NCBI GenBank assembly: GCA_002428605.1
Contig: DIXH01000012.1
Span: 1 to 35,378 of the forward strand
Length of the DNA: 35,378 nucleotides
From: Clostridiaceae bacterium UBA6085
Lineage (GTDB): Bacteria; Bacillota; Clostridia; Clostridiales; Clostridiaceae
Reading direction: 5' to 3'
The position numbers and the translations under genes are program-made. Of this stretch, positions 25,079-32,883 are shown piece after piece; the first letter of the stretch is position 1, and the number at the start of each line of letters is the position of its first letter. The notes under the pieces are model-generated. The model was not told the DNA's origin. It saw nothing but the letters and a program-made list of their open reading frames with translations, and ran no database searches.

Positions 25079-25954
25079 TCATGCCCTTGGATGGGCCTCT
25101 TCATATACATCCTTGAATTTTCTGTTCTTGACAAGCTTCAGGTAGATCGAAGTTGCCTTGATGTCGTTATGACCCAGAAGAAGCGACAGCGTGGTAAGGT
25201 CGGCTCCTCCTGACAGCATATGCACCGCATAGCTGTGCCTCAACGTATTGATGTTGATGTTCTCGTCTATACCTGCCTCATCCGCATAGTCCTTCAGTAT
25301 CTTCCAGAGGCCCTGCCTCGTCATCCTGTCTCCCCTCATTGATGGAAAGAGAATCGATGCCCCAACGATATTCTCCCTGGTTGTCAGATACTCCTTCAGA
25401 GTACCTACTGAATATGAACCTATTGGAATATGCCTTTCCTTGTTTTTCCTGCCCTTTATCGAGACATATCCCCTTGAAAGGTCCACATCCCTGTAGTTAA
25501 GCTCAATCAGCTCGCTGGCCTTGAGTCCTGCACCATAGAGTATCTCGAGTATGGCCCTGTCCCTCTTGCCCTTCGCTGTAGAAATGTCCGGCAGGGCTAA
25601 AAGCTCCTCCACCTGCTCTATGGTAAGTGATACAGGCAGCGCCCTCTTTATCTCTGGAAGCTCAAAGTAAAGTATCGGGGCTTCAAGCACCTTGTTCTTT
25701 CTCCTGAGGAACTTGTAGAAATTCCTTACGCTTACAAGATGCCTTGAAATCGTAGTCCTTGACATTCCAAGGTCCAGAAGGTGGTTGATGAAGTTTGAAA
25801 CTTCGATCTCATTGAATTCCTCAAGGTCTATCTCCTCTTCCGCCAGGAAGTCAGTCAGATGCTTCAGGTCACGCCCGTATGCATCAATGGTATTAGGGGA
25901 CTTCCCCTTGCTCTTCAGCTCTTCAAGAAACTCACCGACAAACGGGTCCATCAT
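25079..25954 (-). CDS. xerD: XerD-position tyrosine recombinase with altered catalytic residues
   Basis: Position, 291-residue length and the end (HPRA) match XerD, which with XerC resolves chromosome dimers at dif. An N-terminal SAM-like core-binding domain covers about 1-95 and the catalytic domain about 105-285. Aligned with E. coli XerD, R239, H262 and the nucleophile Y271 are kept. Three others are changed: GLK145ASEL where XerD has GLR148VSEL, GR169KNKER where it has GK172GNKER, and N236TLRH where it has H244VLRH. The gene starts ATG ATG, overlapping the Nudix stop by four bases, in the usual operon. It may be weak, regulatory or in need of a partner; a real defect is not proven. Confidence 0.9.
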   Translation of the reverse strand: MMDPFVGEFLEELKSKGKSPNTIDAYGRDLKHLTDFLAEEEIDLEEFNEIEVSNFINHLLDLGMSRTTISRHLVSVRNFYKFLRRKNKVLEAPILYFELPEIKRALPVSLTIEQVEELLALPDISTAKGKRDRAILEILYGAGLKASELIELNYRDVDLSRGYVSIKGRKNKERHIPIGSYSVGTLKEYLTTRENIVGASILFPSMRGDRMTRQGLWKILKDYADEAGIDENININTLRHSYAVHMLSGGADLTTLSLLLGHNDIKATSIYLKLVKNRKFKDVYEEAHPRA

Positions 25955-26478
25955 ATTATCTTGCTCAGGCTGTAAGCCGCAACTGTCTTCGCATCCTTTA
26001 TCTGGCCTGTCTTGATGTGCTCTATGAACTCAGCATCAGAAAGCCTGACTATGGATATGAATTCGTCATCGTCTCCGCCCTTTGTCCCCTTCTCCAGTTT
26101 CTTGGCCATATACAGATGGATCTTCTCATCGCAGAACCCAGGGGAGGTTGCGAGAGTCGCAAGATGTATCAGGTCATCACACCTGTAGCCTGTCTCTTCT
26201 TCCAGCTCCTTCACCGCATTCTCGTAGGGTGTAAGGTCCTTCTCAAGCTTCCCTGCAGGCAGCTCCAGATAAGCCTCTTCCATGGGCTTCCTATACTGCC
26301 TCACAAGAAGGATCTTGTCGTTCTCATCCCTTGCAAGTATGCATACCCCACCCGGATGCCTGACTATCTCCCTGTATGCGGTATTGCCATCCTGGACCTC
26401 CACCATCTGGGTCTCGAGGGTTATGATCTTCCCCTGGAACACATCAGTCTTCTCTAGTGTATGTTCAAAAAAATCCAT
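25951..26478 (-). CDS. nudF: Nudix hydrolase (ADP-ribose pyrophosphatase type)
   Basis: Closest by pattern to Bacillus NudF, which splits ADP-ribose to AMP and ribose 5-phosphate. The 175-residue protein has VRQYRKPMEEAYLELPAGK before the Nudix box and TSPGF plus DEFI after it, both typical of the ADPRase group. The box reads GKLEKDLTPYENAVKELEEETGY: the metal-binding Glu cluster is present, but the canonical first Glu is Leu and the Arg is Lys. It heads the xerD-deoB-pdp operon; ribose 5-phosphate produced here fits the nucleoside salvage context. GGATGGTGGATAG precedes the ATG. Confidence 0.9.
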   Translation of the reverse strand: MDFFEHTLEKTDVFQGKIITLETQMVEVQDGNTAYREIVRHPGGVCILARDENDKILLVRQYRKPMEEAYLELPAGKLEKDLTPYENAVKELEEETGYRCDDLIHLATLATSPGFCDEKIHLYMAKKLEKGTKGGDDDEFISIVRLSDAEFIEHIKTGQIKDAKTVAAYSLSKII

Positions 26479-26980
26479 CTATCCACCATCCTTCGAAATG
26501 ATTAAGAATCAGTATCATGAGCCGATTTTCCATGTCTACATGCTAATTCTACAATATTGGTGCATCCAGTTTAAATGGACAATTTGTTAATTATATTATT
26601 TGTTATGTAAACCATACTTCTTATTTTGATCATTTCTCCACCTCCAAAAACATATGCTTTAACCTATTGCATTTCATTTATATCGAAATCTCAACCATTA
26701 AATCAGATTCGCTTTCGTTGTATCGAAATTCATTTCAGCTGTAGTATTCTTTCATTTTTTAATACTTAATACAGCCACTCCAATACTACAGGAACACATA
26801 GTTGTTGAATAACAAGTCAAATCAAATATGATTTTGAATCGATGCTCAATGTTCAATCCGAGCTCTTCACTCCCTACCACCATTTCCCCTAAGTGGCTAA
26901 TGTGAAAACATGATCCTTTGTCATTAACCATCATGACATTCAGATAAATAATCCGATTCATAAATAGAAAGGTAATGATC
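26479..26980. other. AT-rich intergenic stretch, no gene seen
   Basis: About 500 bases separate the Nudix operon from the orphan exported-protein gene. The left end must contain the Nudix operon promoter; on the minus strand a TAGAAT at about 26548-26553 is a weak candidate. I find no RNA gene, terminator or supported reading frame. A TATCGAAAT nonamer occurs twice, 40 bases apart (26681 and 26721), probably by chance. This is where the composition turns AT-rich, and it may be the left edge of an accessory region. Confidence 0.5.
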
Positions 26981-27679
26981 TCAATGCAATGGCTCAAGCC
27001 TGAACTCTGGTGTCCCTCCAGCCAGCACTTGCTTAAGATATGGCTTTTCAAACAATAACGGATCAGCCTGGGAATCTACGACATTGGGCTTCTTTCCAAA
27101 GCTCAGGTTCAGTTCATCTTCACCACCGTCATATTTGATCCTGAGTATGACATTTTCCATTCCATGATCAAGCTTGTCAGGATCCATACCGTATGACGCC
27201 ATGGAGTCATTACCTAAATCACTATATGTAATGAAGAGCCTATATGCGGTAAAATCGCTGATTCCGGTCCACATGGGGAAATCCAGCTTCTCAGCAAATC
27301 CTTGCCAATCCTTGAGACTGCTCCTGCCATTGTTGAGGTCACTGGTCAGATATTTATATGCCTCACCGGTCGGTGAGACTGTTATAGACTCGATAGAAAC
27401 AGGTCTTGAGGTTCTTGGGGCAATAAGTATCTCATAGACGTAATAAGTATATTCAGTTGAGCTCCCTTCCTCATTGCCCTTAACTTTGGTCAGATCTCTG
27501 AAGATTGCCTGAAACGATTTACCTGCTGCAGGCTCCCTTTCAATCTTGAAGAAGGCTTTCATTGAGGGGGAGAGATCCGAAATGTTCTTGTACAGATTTG
27601 GGTAATCAGTTGCTTTGATACAATCACCAACAGAAAGAAGTAAAATAATAACCAATCCAATATTGAATTTATTCTTCAT
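26981..27679 (-). CDS. Exported protein of unknown function
   Basis: I do not recognise this 232-residue protein. It starts MKNKFNIGLVIILLLSVGDC, a lysine-rich then hydrophobic signal-like segment; the Cys lacks a proper lipobox. The rest has no membrane segments and alternates polar and aromatic residues, suggesting an extracytoplasmic beta-rich domain (for instance YVYEILIAP, ESITVSPTGEAYKYL, VILRIKYDGG). GAGG lies 11 bases before the ATG, a longer gap than usual. It is followed only by an apparently gene-free stretch, and the membrane-protein gene upstream may be cotranscribed (60-base gap). Confidence 0.65.
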   Translation of the reverse strand: MKNKFNIGLVIILLLSVGDCIKATDYPNLYKNISDLSPSMKAFFKIEREPAAGKSFQAIFRDLTKVKGNEEGSSTEYTYYVYEILIAPRTSRPVSIESITVSPTGEAYKYLTSDLNNGRSSLKDWQGFAEKLDFPMWTGISDFTAYRLFITYSDLGNDSMASYGMDPDKLDHGMENVILRIKYDGGEDELNLSFGKKPNVVDSQADPLLFEKPYLKQVLAGGTPEFRLEPLH

Positions 27680-27739
27680 TTATCTTCATACCTCTACCTT
27701 CACATCTTGCTCGATAAAGCTATATGACTACTTAGACAA

Positions 27740-28216
27740 TTAAACCCCTTGAAATTTCTTGTGCGCAGATCCTTTGATCTTTCCAAGCATACGTAAAATA
27801 AATCTTAATAATATTGCTATTATTGTAACCATATGGGGTAAAATAATAACTTGCGTAAGATTCCCTATGGAAGCTCTTGAATATGATGATACTATAAAGT
27901 TTATAATGATAAATAAAATAACGAAGGCATACTGTAGTCCAAGAAAACCACCAAAATTATTTCTGTAATAAATCAGGACCACCACCAGAGAAAATATAAT
28001 TAATATTGTAATCATATACTCAATACTTAATTTATAGTTTTCGATATTTAATAGAAAATCATATTGCTCTTTTCTTATGCTATCTGATATATCGTTAGTT
28101 ACAACATATTTATTTTTCATGATTTCCAAATATGAATACGAGTATATCAGCACATTGAATGTCAGAAAGTACAAGAATGAAGAAAATTTCCTTACATGCA
28201 GCATCAGATTTCTCAC
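27740..28216 (-). CDS. Small integral membrane protein, GTG start
   Basis: A protein of 158 residues with about four hydrophobic helices: FSSFLYFLTFNVLIYSYSY near the start, YMITILIIFSLVVVLIYY, LQYAFVILFIIINFIV and MVTIIAILLRFIL. A basic tail (KIKGSAHKKF) follows. I do not recognise the family. The GTG at 28216 is preceded by GGAGG with a seven-base spacer, while the longer reading frame starting 29 codons upstream has no ribosome binding site. The sequence is strongly AT-rich, unlike the core genes. It may form a transcript with the orphan exported-protein gene. Confidence 0.6.
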   Translation of the reverse strand: MRNLMLHVRKFSSFLYFLTFNVLIYSYSYLEIMKNKYVVTNDISDSIRKEQYDFLLNIENYKLSIEYMITILIIFSLVVVLIYYRNNFGGFLGLQYAFVILFIIINFIVSSYSRASIGNLTQVIILPHMVTIIAILLRFILRMLGKIKGSAHKKFQGV

Positions 28217-28395
28217 TGGTTTCCCTCCAAAATTTCCCGCATGAATAATGACAACAGTCCAATTTTTACTAAGTGACATTGTCTGTACCCTGATTGTATC
28301 CAATTATGGAACTCAAATTTAGTGATTCATAATAATCTCTTAAGGTCAATATGAGTTGATCCTGGTAGCTTTTCTTATCTGAAAAATACACCTGA

Positions 28396-29328
28396 TTATT
28401 TCAAGCAATTCATTATTACACTTATCATCATCTCTTTTTCCTCGGGCAACGACTCTGCTATCATTATCGTAAGAGCTACCAATGTATAATCATCGATTAA
28501 TTTGATCCCGTCCATAAATAGCACCCCATTTTTATCTAAAAAATATAAGAAAAGTGTGGCTGCAATTCGTTTATTACCATCTGCGAAACTATGATTCTTG
28601 GTTATAAAATACAGCAAATTGGCTGCCTTTTCTTCAAGGCTTGGATATAAGTCTTTACCGTCAAATGATTGTTATATATTTCCGATACTACCCTTGAACG
28701 AATCATCCTTTTCTTTCCCAAAAAGCTCTGATTCATTTCCAAATCGCATACTTGAGATTACATTTTTACACCCCTCATATGTGATGATATATGTCGCATT
28801 ATTCCCTTGCGGGCGAGTCAAATTCTGATGATCATAGGAATCTAATAATGAAAGTGCGGTACTGTACTTTTCGATAACAGATAAGACCTGTTTGCTGTCT
28901 AGCGAATTCTCAGTACGCTTCATTATCCGAATTACCTCACCAAGCTGAGTTACTCGAGTAATATTAATTGCATATCCCTTTATAATATATTCCTTCAATA
29001 CAGAATTAGCCCATTTACGGAATTCTACACCTCGCTTAGACTTAACACGATAGCCTACTGATAGAACCATATCCAAATTAAAGTGTTCAACCAGGTACGT
29101 CTTTCCATCAGAAGCAGTTGTCGCAAATTTTGCGACAACTGGAATATCCGTATCTAGCTCTTCTAATAATGCATTATTTATATGCTTACCGATAGTTTTT
29201 ACATCTCTGCCAAATAATTCTGCCATTTGATTTCTATTAAGCCATACAGCACCATTCTCAACCGCGACCGGCAAAGATACTGTCTTATCGTCAGTTTCAA
29301 AAAAAACAACTTCTGTGTTTTTGTACAT
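28396..29328 (-). pseudogene. RhuM-Doc (Fic superfamily) gene with in-frame TAA
   Basis: The 310-codon reading frame encodes a virulence-RhuM-type N-terminal domain (about codons 1-218, with SVGYRVKSKRGVEFRKWA) and a Doc/Fic domain. Codon 219 is TAA (28672-28674); relatives have Tyr there, in SIG-I-Y-Q. Reading past it in the same frame gives ELYP-like KDLYPSLEEKAANLLYFI, then HSFADGNKRIA (codons 246-256), the Doc motif HxFx(D/N)(A/G)NKR, and an intact C-terminus. So this is a point nonsense mutation, not a frameshift. Doc-type toxins phosphorylate EF-Tu. The ATG follows AGGAGG by seven bases. The N-terminal fragment could still be made. Confidence 0.85.
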
Positions 29329-29632
29329 ACTCGATCCTCCTGAAATGGCAAAGATTATATTTTTACTTGCAATTCGGATTAATCATGATTACTCGACTTA
29401 AGACACTAATGAAGGTAACCTCAATAAGGTTCTCTTCTCAAAATTACATATTTATTAGTATTACAAAAACCATCAAAATATATACAAATATTTTTGGTCT
29501 GCTTCTTAATTTGAAGTTTTGACCCTTCAATAATATTATAAGATAATATTATTGATATTGATGTAAGTTATTTCATAAATTATTGTCATTATAAGTGAAA
29601 GGCCAAAAATCATGGATTCTGGAGGTGGTAAA
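29329..29632. other. AT-rich divergent intergenic region
   Basis: About 300 bases between the RhuM-Doc gene (minus) and the sigma-factor gene (plus). It contains the sigma-gene promoter with its dyad (29519-29553, listed separately). No reading frame or RNA gene is seen. The RhuM gene promoter must lie in the left part, but I see no clear element. Confidence 0.5.
29519..29553 (+). promoter_or_regulatory. Promoter overlapped by an 11-bp perfect inverted repeat
   Basis: TTGACC (29519-29524), a 17-base spacer and GATAAT (29542-29547) each match consensus at five of six. The arms AATAATATTAT (29529-29539) and ATAATATTATT (29543-29553) form a perfect dyad of 11 bp per arm, centred on the three bases AAG, covering spacer and -10. 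A repressor or autoregulatory protein bound there would block the promoter. The leader to the start codon is about 80 bases. Confidence 0.6.
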
Positions 29633-30193
29633 TTGGATGATTCGGATATAATCAGGCTGTTTAATAAAAGAGATGAAAATGCCATACTCGAGACCGAAAG
29701 AAAATACAGATCCTATTGTCATGCAATTTCAAGCAATATCCTACAGGACAGCCAAATTGTGGAGGAATGCCTGAACGACACATGGCTTAATGCCTGGAAT
29801 TCAATACCTCCACAAGTTCCAAATAATCTGCGTATGTACCTGGCAAAGATCACCCGAAACCTTTCATTCAACAGATACAAATCAGAGATGGCATTAAAGC
29901 GTGGTGGAGGTGAAATATCAGCAGTACTAGACGAGCTTGAGGAATGCATTGCAAGTTCATCAGATGTTGAATCAGAGCTCATCATGAAGGAGCTTGGTGA
30001 AAGCATTAACCGGTTCGTACTTACCCTGTCTGAACGAGACTGCAACATGTTTGTCAGGAGATACTTCCATGCAGAATCGATAAAGGAAATATCCGTTAAT
30101 TACAAATTATCAGAGAACAATATTACTGTGTCCCTGAGCCGGATACGTCAGAAGCTGAAGAAACACCTTGAAAAGGAGGAGATATTCTTTTGA
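29633..30193 (+). CDS. Sigma-70 family (ECF-like) sigma factor
   Basis: The 186-residue protein has sigma region 2 (about residues 1-85; ECLNDTWLNAWNSIPPQ and NLRMYLAKITRNLSFNRYK) and region 4 (about 125-180; ESIKEISVNYKLSENNITVSLSRIRQKLKKHL, a helix-turn-helix). Between them lies the GGGEISAVLDELEECI linker typical of a clostridial ECF-like group with overlapping downstream partners. The start is probably the TTG at 29633: GGAGG lies seven bases before it, whereas the ATG 21 bases upstream would put that GGAGG inside the gene. The stop overlaps the next gene by four bases. Confidence 0.88.
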   Translation: MDDSDIIRLFNKRDENAILETERKYRSYCHAISSNILQDSQIVEECLNDTWLNAWNSIPPQVPNNLRMYLAKITRNLSFNRYKSEMALKRGGGEISAVLDELEECIASSSDVESELIMKELGESINRFVLTLSERDCNMFVRRYFHAESIKEISVNYKLSENNITVSLSRIRQKLKKHLEKEEIFF

Positions 30194-30942
30194 ACAGTGA
30201 AACACTTTTTAAAAGTATCGGAATGATGGATGAAGATATTCTTGAACGGAGCGAAAGGAATACCAGGAGGAATCCTGCCAGAATGATAATGACAATGGGT
30301 ACTGTTGCTGCCTGTTTTTTACTAATATTCACCCTTACGCAGCCTTCAATCCAAAAGCCACTAGAGAATGCCAGCATGCCAGCTGCATTTCAAAGTGGCG
30401 TAGCAAAATTCATCGAAAGTCCTCCGTCTGACCTGCCCATTACAAAAGGAGACCTCATCTGGCTCTCGCAGGAGGATATATTCAACAAGTGGAATACGGC
30501 AATATTCAGCGGTACAGTCATAAAGCTGGACAATATAGTTATAAGCTTTAATGGTGACAAGGAATACCGTGCAATCGCAGAAATAAGTGTCGACAAGCTT
30601 TACCGTGGAGACATTGACAAAGGGGATACTGTTTCAGTCCTGCTGCCCTGTCCCATAGGGAGAGGAATCATGATGACAGGAACAGAAATAATATCACAGC
30701 TGACTGTCGGCACATACGGAATTTTCATGCCTATAGAGTATGATGAAAGCTCATATCGTGAGCAGAACGGTTTCACCCTTAAGCTGCAGGATGTTGCACC
30801 ATATGGTTTTGCTGACGGAATGAGATTTGCATTCATTGAATCAGGTGATGGAATTTTGTTTGCCAGAGAAATGTACCCTACGATTTCAGAAGTTAAAACC
30901 TTGATGGAGATTGAGAACTACATTTTGGGTATGATCAAATGA
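30190..30942 (+). CDS. Putative anti-sigma factor, single-pass membrane protein
   Basis: The 250-residue protein starts at a TTG that overlaps the sigma stop (TTGA) with GGAGGAG eight bases upstream. It has a short cytoplasmic part (residues 1-31, MNSETLFKSIG and acidic MDEDILE), one transmembrane helix at about 32-50, and a long extracytoplasmic part of mixed beta character (GDTVSVLLPCP, GTYGIFMP). Such overlapping single-pass partners of sigma factors commonly anchor and inhibit them until an envelope signal is sensed. The opening NSETLFxxIGxxDE resembles partners of this sigma group as I recall them. Anti-sigma function is inference. Confidence 0.7.
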   Translation: MNSETLFKSIGMMDEDILERSERNTRRNPARMIMTMGTVAACFLLIFTLTQPSIQKPLENASMPAAFQSGVAKFIESPPSDLPITKGDLIWLSQEDIFNKWNTAIFSGTVIKLDNIVISFNGDKEYRAIAEISVDKLYRGDIDKGDTVSVLLPCPIGRGIMMTGTEIISQLTVGTYGIFMPIEYDESSYREQNGFTLKLQDVAPYGFADGMRFAFIESGDGILFAREMYPTISEVKTLMEIENYILGMIK

Positions 30943-30978
30943 CAAGTTCTTCAACAGATTTCACTACTATATAAGTTT

Positions 30979-31013
30979 AAGAGCCTGACGCCCTCTCGGT
31001 CCGTCAGGCTCTT
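30979..31013. terminator. Bidirectional terminator between anti-sigma gene and ABC operon
   Basis: AAGAGCCTGACG and CGTCAGGCTCTT form a perfect 12-bp stem around an 11-base loop. It covers the stop codon of the convergent permease gene. T-rich tails are short. Confidence 0.75.
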
Positions 31014-31735
31014 GCTCTGTACCTTGAAAATCCATAGAGACCACAAAGAACAGATAATACTATTACAATAATGTAGAATGTCATAGTCAGTGCCATGAAC
31101 TCTGTTTGAATTACTCCTACTTTCATCCATGTCCTGATGAAGGGACTAACATTGGGTCCCAATATTCCAGTTCCTGCGATTGCCCTCGAAAAACTAATAA
31201 GGATGTATATGAATACCATTGCCTTCATGCTCGACTTGAATAAAAGTGTCATTGCAAGCACAAGTGCAGACAGTGAGGCCATATGGACATGGTAGTAAGC
31301 CGCCTTGATCAGAATGTCTGCAAATTCCTCATTCGTAAGCAGCAAACCAAAAAACACAGATAGGACAACTAAGAGTATAATCATCAGAATAAGATTCAAA
31401 GTTATGATCATTCCAGCTGTCGCTGTAAGCTTCGCCAGATAGACTTTTCTTCTCGGAAATATGCTTAATAAGGTAGGCTTGAGGTTTCCTGAACTATTCT
31501 CACCAGCTATGGAACTTGCCATTAGCATGCAGATCGATGCTGGAACCGCAAAGTTATATGCATTACTTAAGTATGACAAAATGACCCAGTATGTGCTCAT
31601 TGGAAAATCAGCCCGATTCTTGTAGCTAAGCACGAGATTAGCAACGAAGGAGAATAGGAAAAGGAAAATGAATGCTGCCATCTCTTTCTTTTTGCTAAGC
31701 TTATAAAACTCTATCCATGTGATACCCTTCATCAT
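31004..31735 (-). CDS. ABC-2-type transporter permease (last gene of operon)
   Basis: The 243-residue protein has about six transmembrane helices and the N-terminal EFYKLSKKKEMAAF pattern of ABC-2 permeases that work with BcrA/NosF-type ATPases. GENSSGNLKPTLLSIFPRRKVYLAK in the first cytoplasmic loop is the typical coupling region (ExxxGT-like). MM at the start overlaps the TPR gene stop by four bases. It would pair with the other permease in the operon to make a heteromeric pore. Substrate unknown. Confidence 0.82.
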   Translation of the reverse strand: MMKGITWIEFYKLSKKKEMAAFIFLFLFSFVANLVLSYKNRADFPMSTYWVILSYLSNAYNFAVPASICMLMASSIAGENSSGNLKPTLLSIFPRRKVYLAKLTATAGMIITLNLILMIILLVVLSVFFGLLLTNEEFADILIKAAYYHVHMASLSALVLAMTLLFKSSMKAMVFIYILISFSRAIAGTGILGPNVSPFIRTWMKVGVIQTEFMALTMTFYIIVIVLSVLCGLYGFSRYRARA

Positions 31736-32853
31736 GGAGTATCTCCGAGAATCTGGTTCTGTCTTGATAGCAGGTCATTATAGTAATCGAAGGAGAATTG
31801 CAACTCGTAGTTACCGTATGCTCCTACAAATTTTTCTCGTGCATCGATTGCCTTAGCTTTTTTCCCTATGGCGTCGTAGCTGTAGGCTAGAAGGTAGTTG
31901 TTAAGAAGTTTGTCCGGATCCTCAGCCAGAGAGTCCTCAAAATATCTGCAGGCACTCTCGTAGTTTTTTATAATGTATTCCTTTATCCCCATAAGCATTA
32001 GTCCGTCACTGCTGCCTTGGCTTTCTCGTAGGACCAATCCATTAATCCCAGCTAAATCATTGTTCTTGAAATACTCCAATCCAACATACACGGATGCATC
32101 GATTCCATGCGATTCTGCTCCTTCATATGCTTCAACGGCCTTTTCTGAAAATCCGTAAACACTATACAGATTCCCAAGCTCAATGTAGAATTTCCCATTA
32201 CCGGATATGTTTGCAGCCTCATTCTCCATAACAAGTTGTTCAAGATACTTGATTCTGATTGGTTCGAGAGGGTTAAATTCACTTTCGAGGAATAAAGCAT
32301 ATGCCTTTACCTGGTCAAATTCCCTCATATCAATGAAGTCTTTGATAGTTCTGATTAACTCCTCATAGTATATCGGATTTTCAGGTGAAATTCCCTTTGC
32401 CTTTTCAACTGCCTTTAACGCACTTTCAGGATTAGACTCGAGCACCTGCTCCGAATATCTAATCAATGCTACTGCATCATCAGGATAATCGGTAATCCAT
32501 TCCGTAAGAACTCCAAACGCTTCATCATACCTGAAACAATTGAGAGTATCCCGGTATTTGAACCCATAATACCAATTCCCCACGTCAGGTCTTTTTTCAA
32601 GTTCAGTCAGGTATGGCTGGAGCTCTTCCGACATTCGTCTGATCATTAATATCCTAGCGAAGTCCACCAGTTGTTCATCTGATAAAGTTGAAATATCCTC
32701 CTGTTTCGACACTGCCTCAAGCTGAGTGTCCTTGCCATACAGCTTCTCCTTGCTGTAATAAAAATCCTGCAGTAATGGGAATGCTCCAATTACTGCTATC
32801 AGTACTATTAATACAATAGTCAGGAACTTTGTCCTGCCAGATTTCTTTGCCAA
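31732..32853 (-). CDS. Membrane-anchored TPR-like protein
   Basis: The ~373-residue protein has one N-terminal transmembrane helix (about residues 10-28) and then a long soluble helical part. Helical pairs suggest tetratricopeptide-type repeats, for example ALKAVEKAKGISPENPIYYEEL, IELGNLYSVYGFSEKAVEAYEGA and ACRYFEDSLAEDPDKLLNNYLLAYSYDAIGKKAKAID. The anchor puts the repeats most likely outside the membrane. The start is probably the TTG at 32853, seven bases after GGGGGAG; a TTG six codons upstream has a poor ribosome binding site. It lies between the two permease genes, so it probably forms part of the transporter complex or delivers a partner to it. Confidence 0.75.
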   Translation of the reverse strand: MAKKSGRTKFLTIVLIVLIAVIGAFPLLQDFYYSKEKLYGKDTQLEAVSKQEDISTLSDEQLVDFARILMIRRMSEELQPYLTELEKRPDVGNWYYGFKYRDTLNCFRYDEAFGVLTEWITDYPDDAVALIRYSEQVLESNPESALKAVEKAKGISPENPIYYEELIRTIKDFIDMREFDQVKAYALFLESEFNPLEPIRIKYLEQLVMENEAANISGNGKFYIELGNLYSVYGFSEKAVEAYEGAESHGIDASVYVGLEYFKNNDLAGINGLVLRESQGSSDGLMLMGIKEYIIKNYESACRYFEDSLAEDPDKLLNNYLLAYSYDAIGKKAKAIDAREKFVGAYGNYELQFSFDYYNDLLSRQNQILGDTP

Positions 32854-32883
32854 TTCTTCACTCCCCCACAATTCCAGAAATAC

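Noticed and set aside
26752..27051. Minus-strand 99-codon frame overlapping the 3' end of the exported-protein gene
   Set aside because: No ribosome binding site, starts inside a better-supported gene in another frame, and no recognisable motif.
28618..28671. Frameshift between the RhuM and Doc parts
   Set aside because: Both parts are in the same frame; the only lesion is the TAA at 28672-28674, and the intervening codons read naturally.
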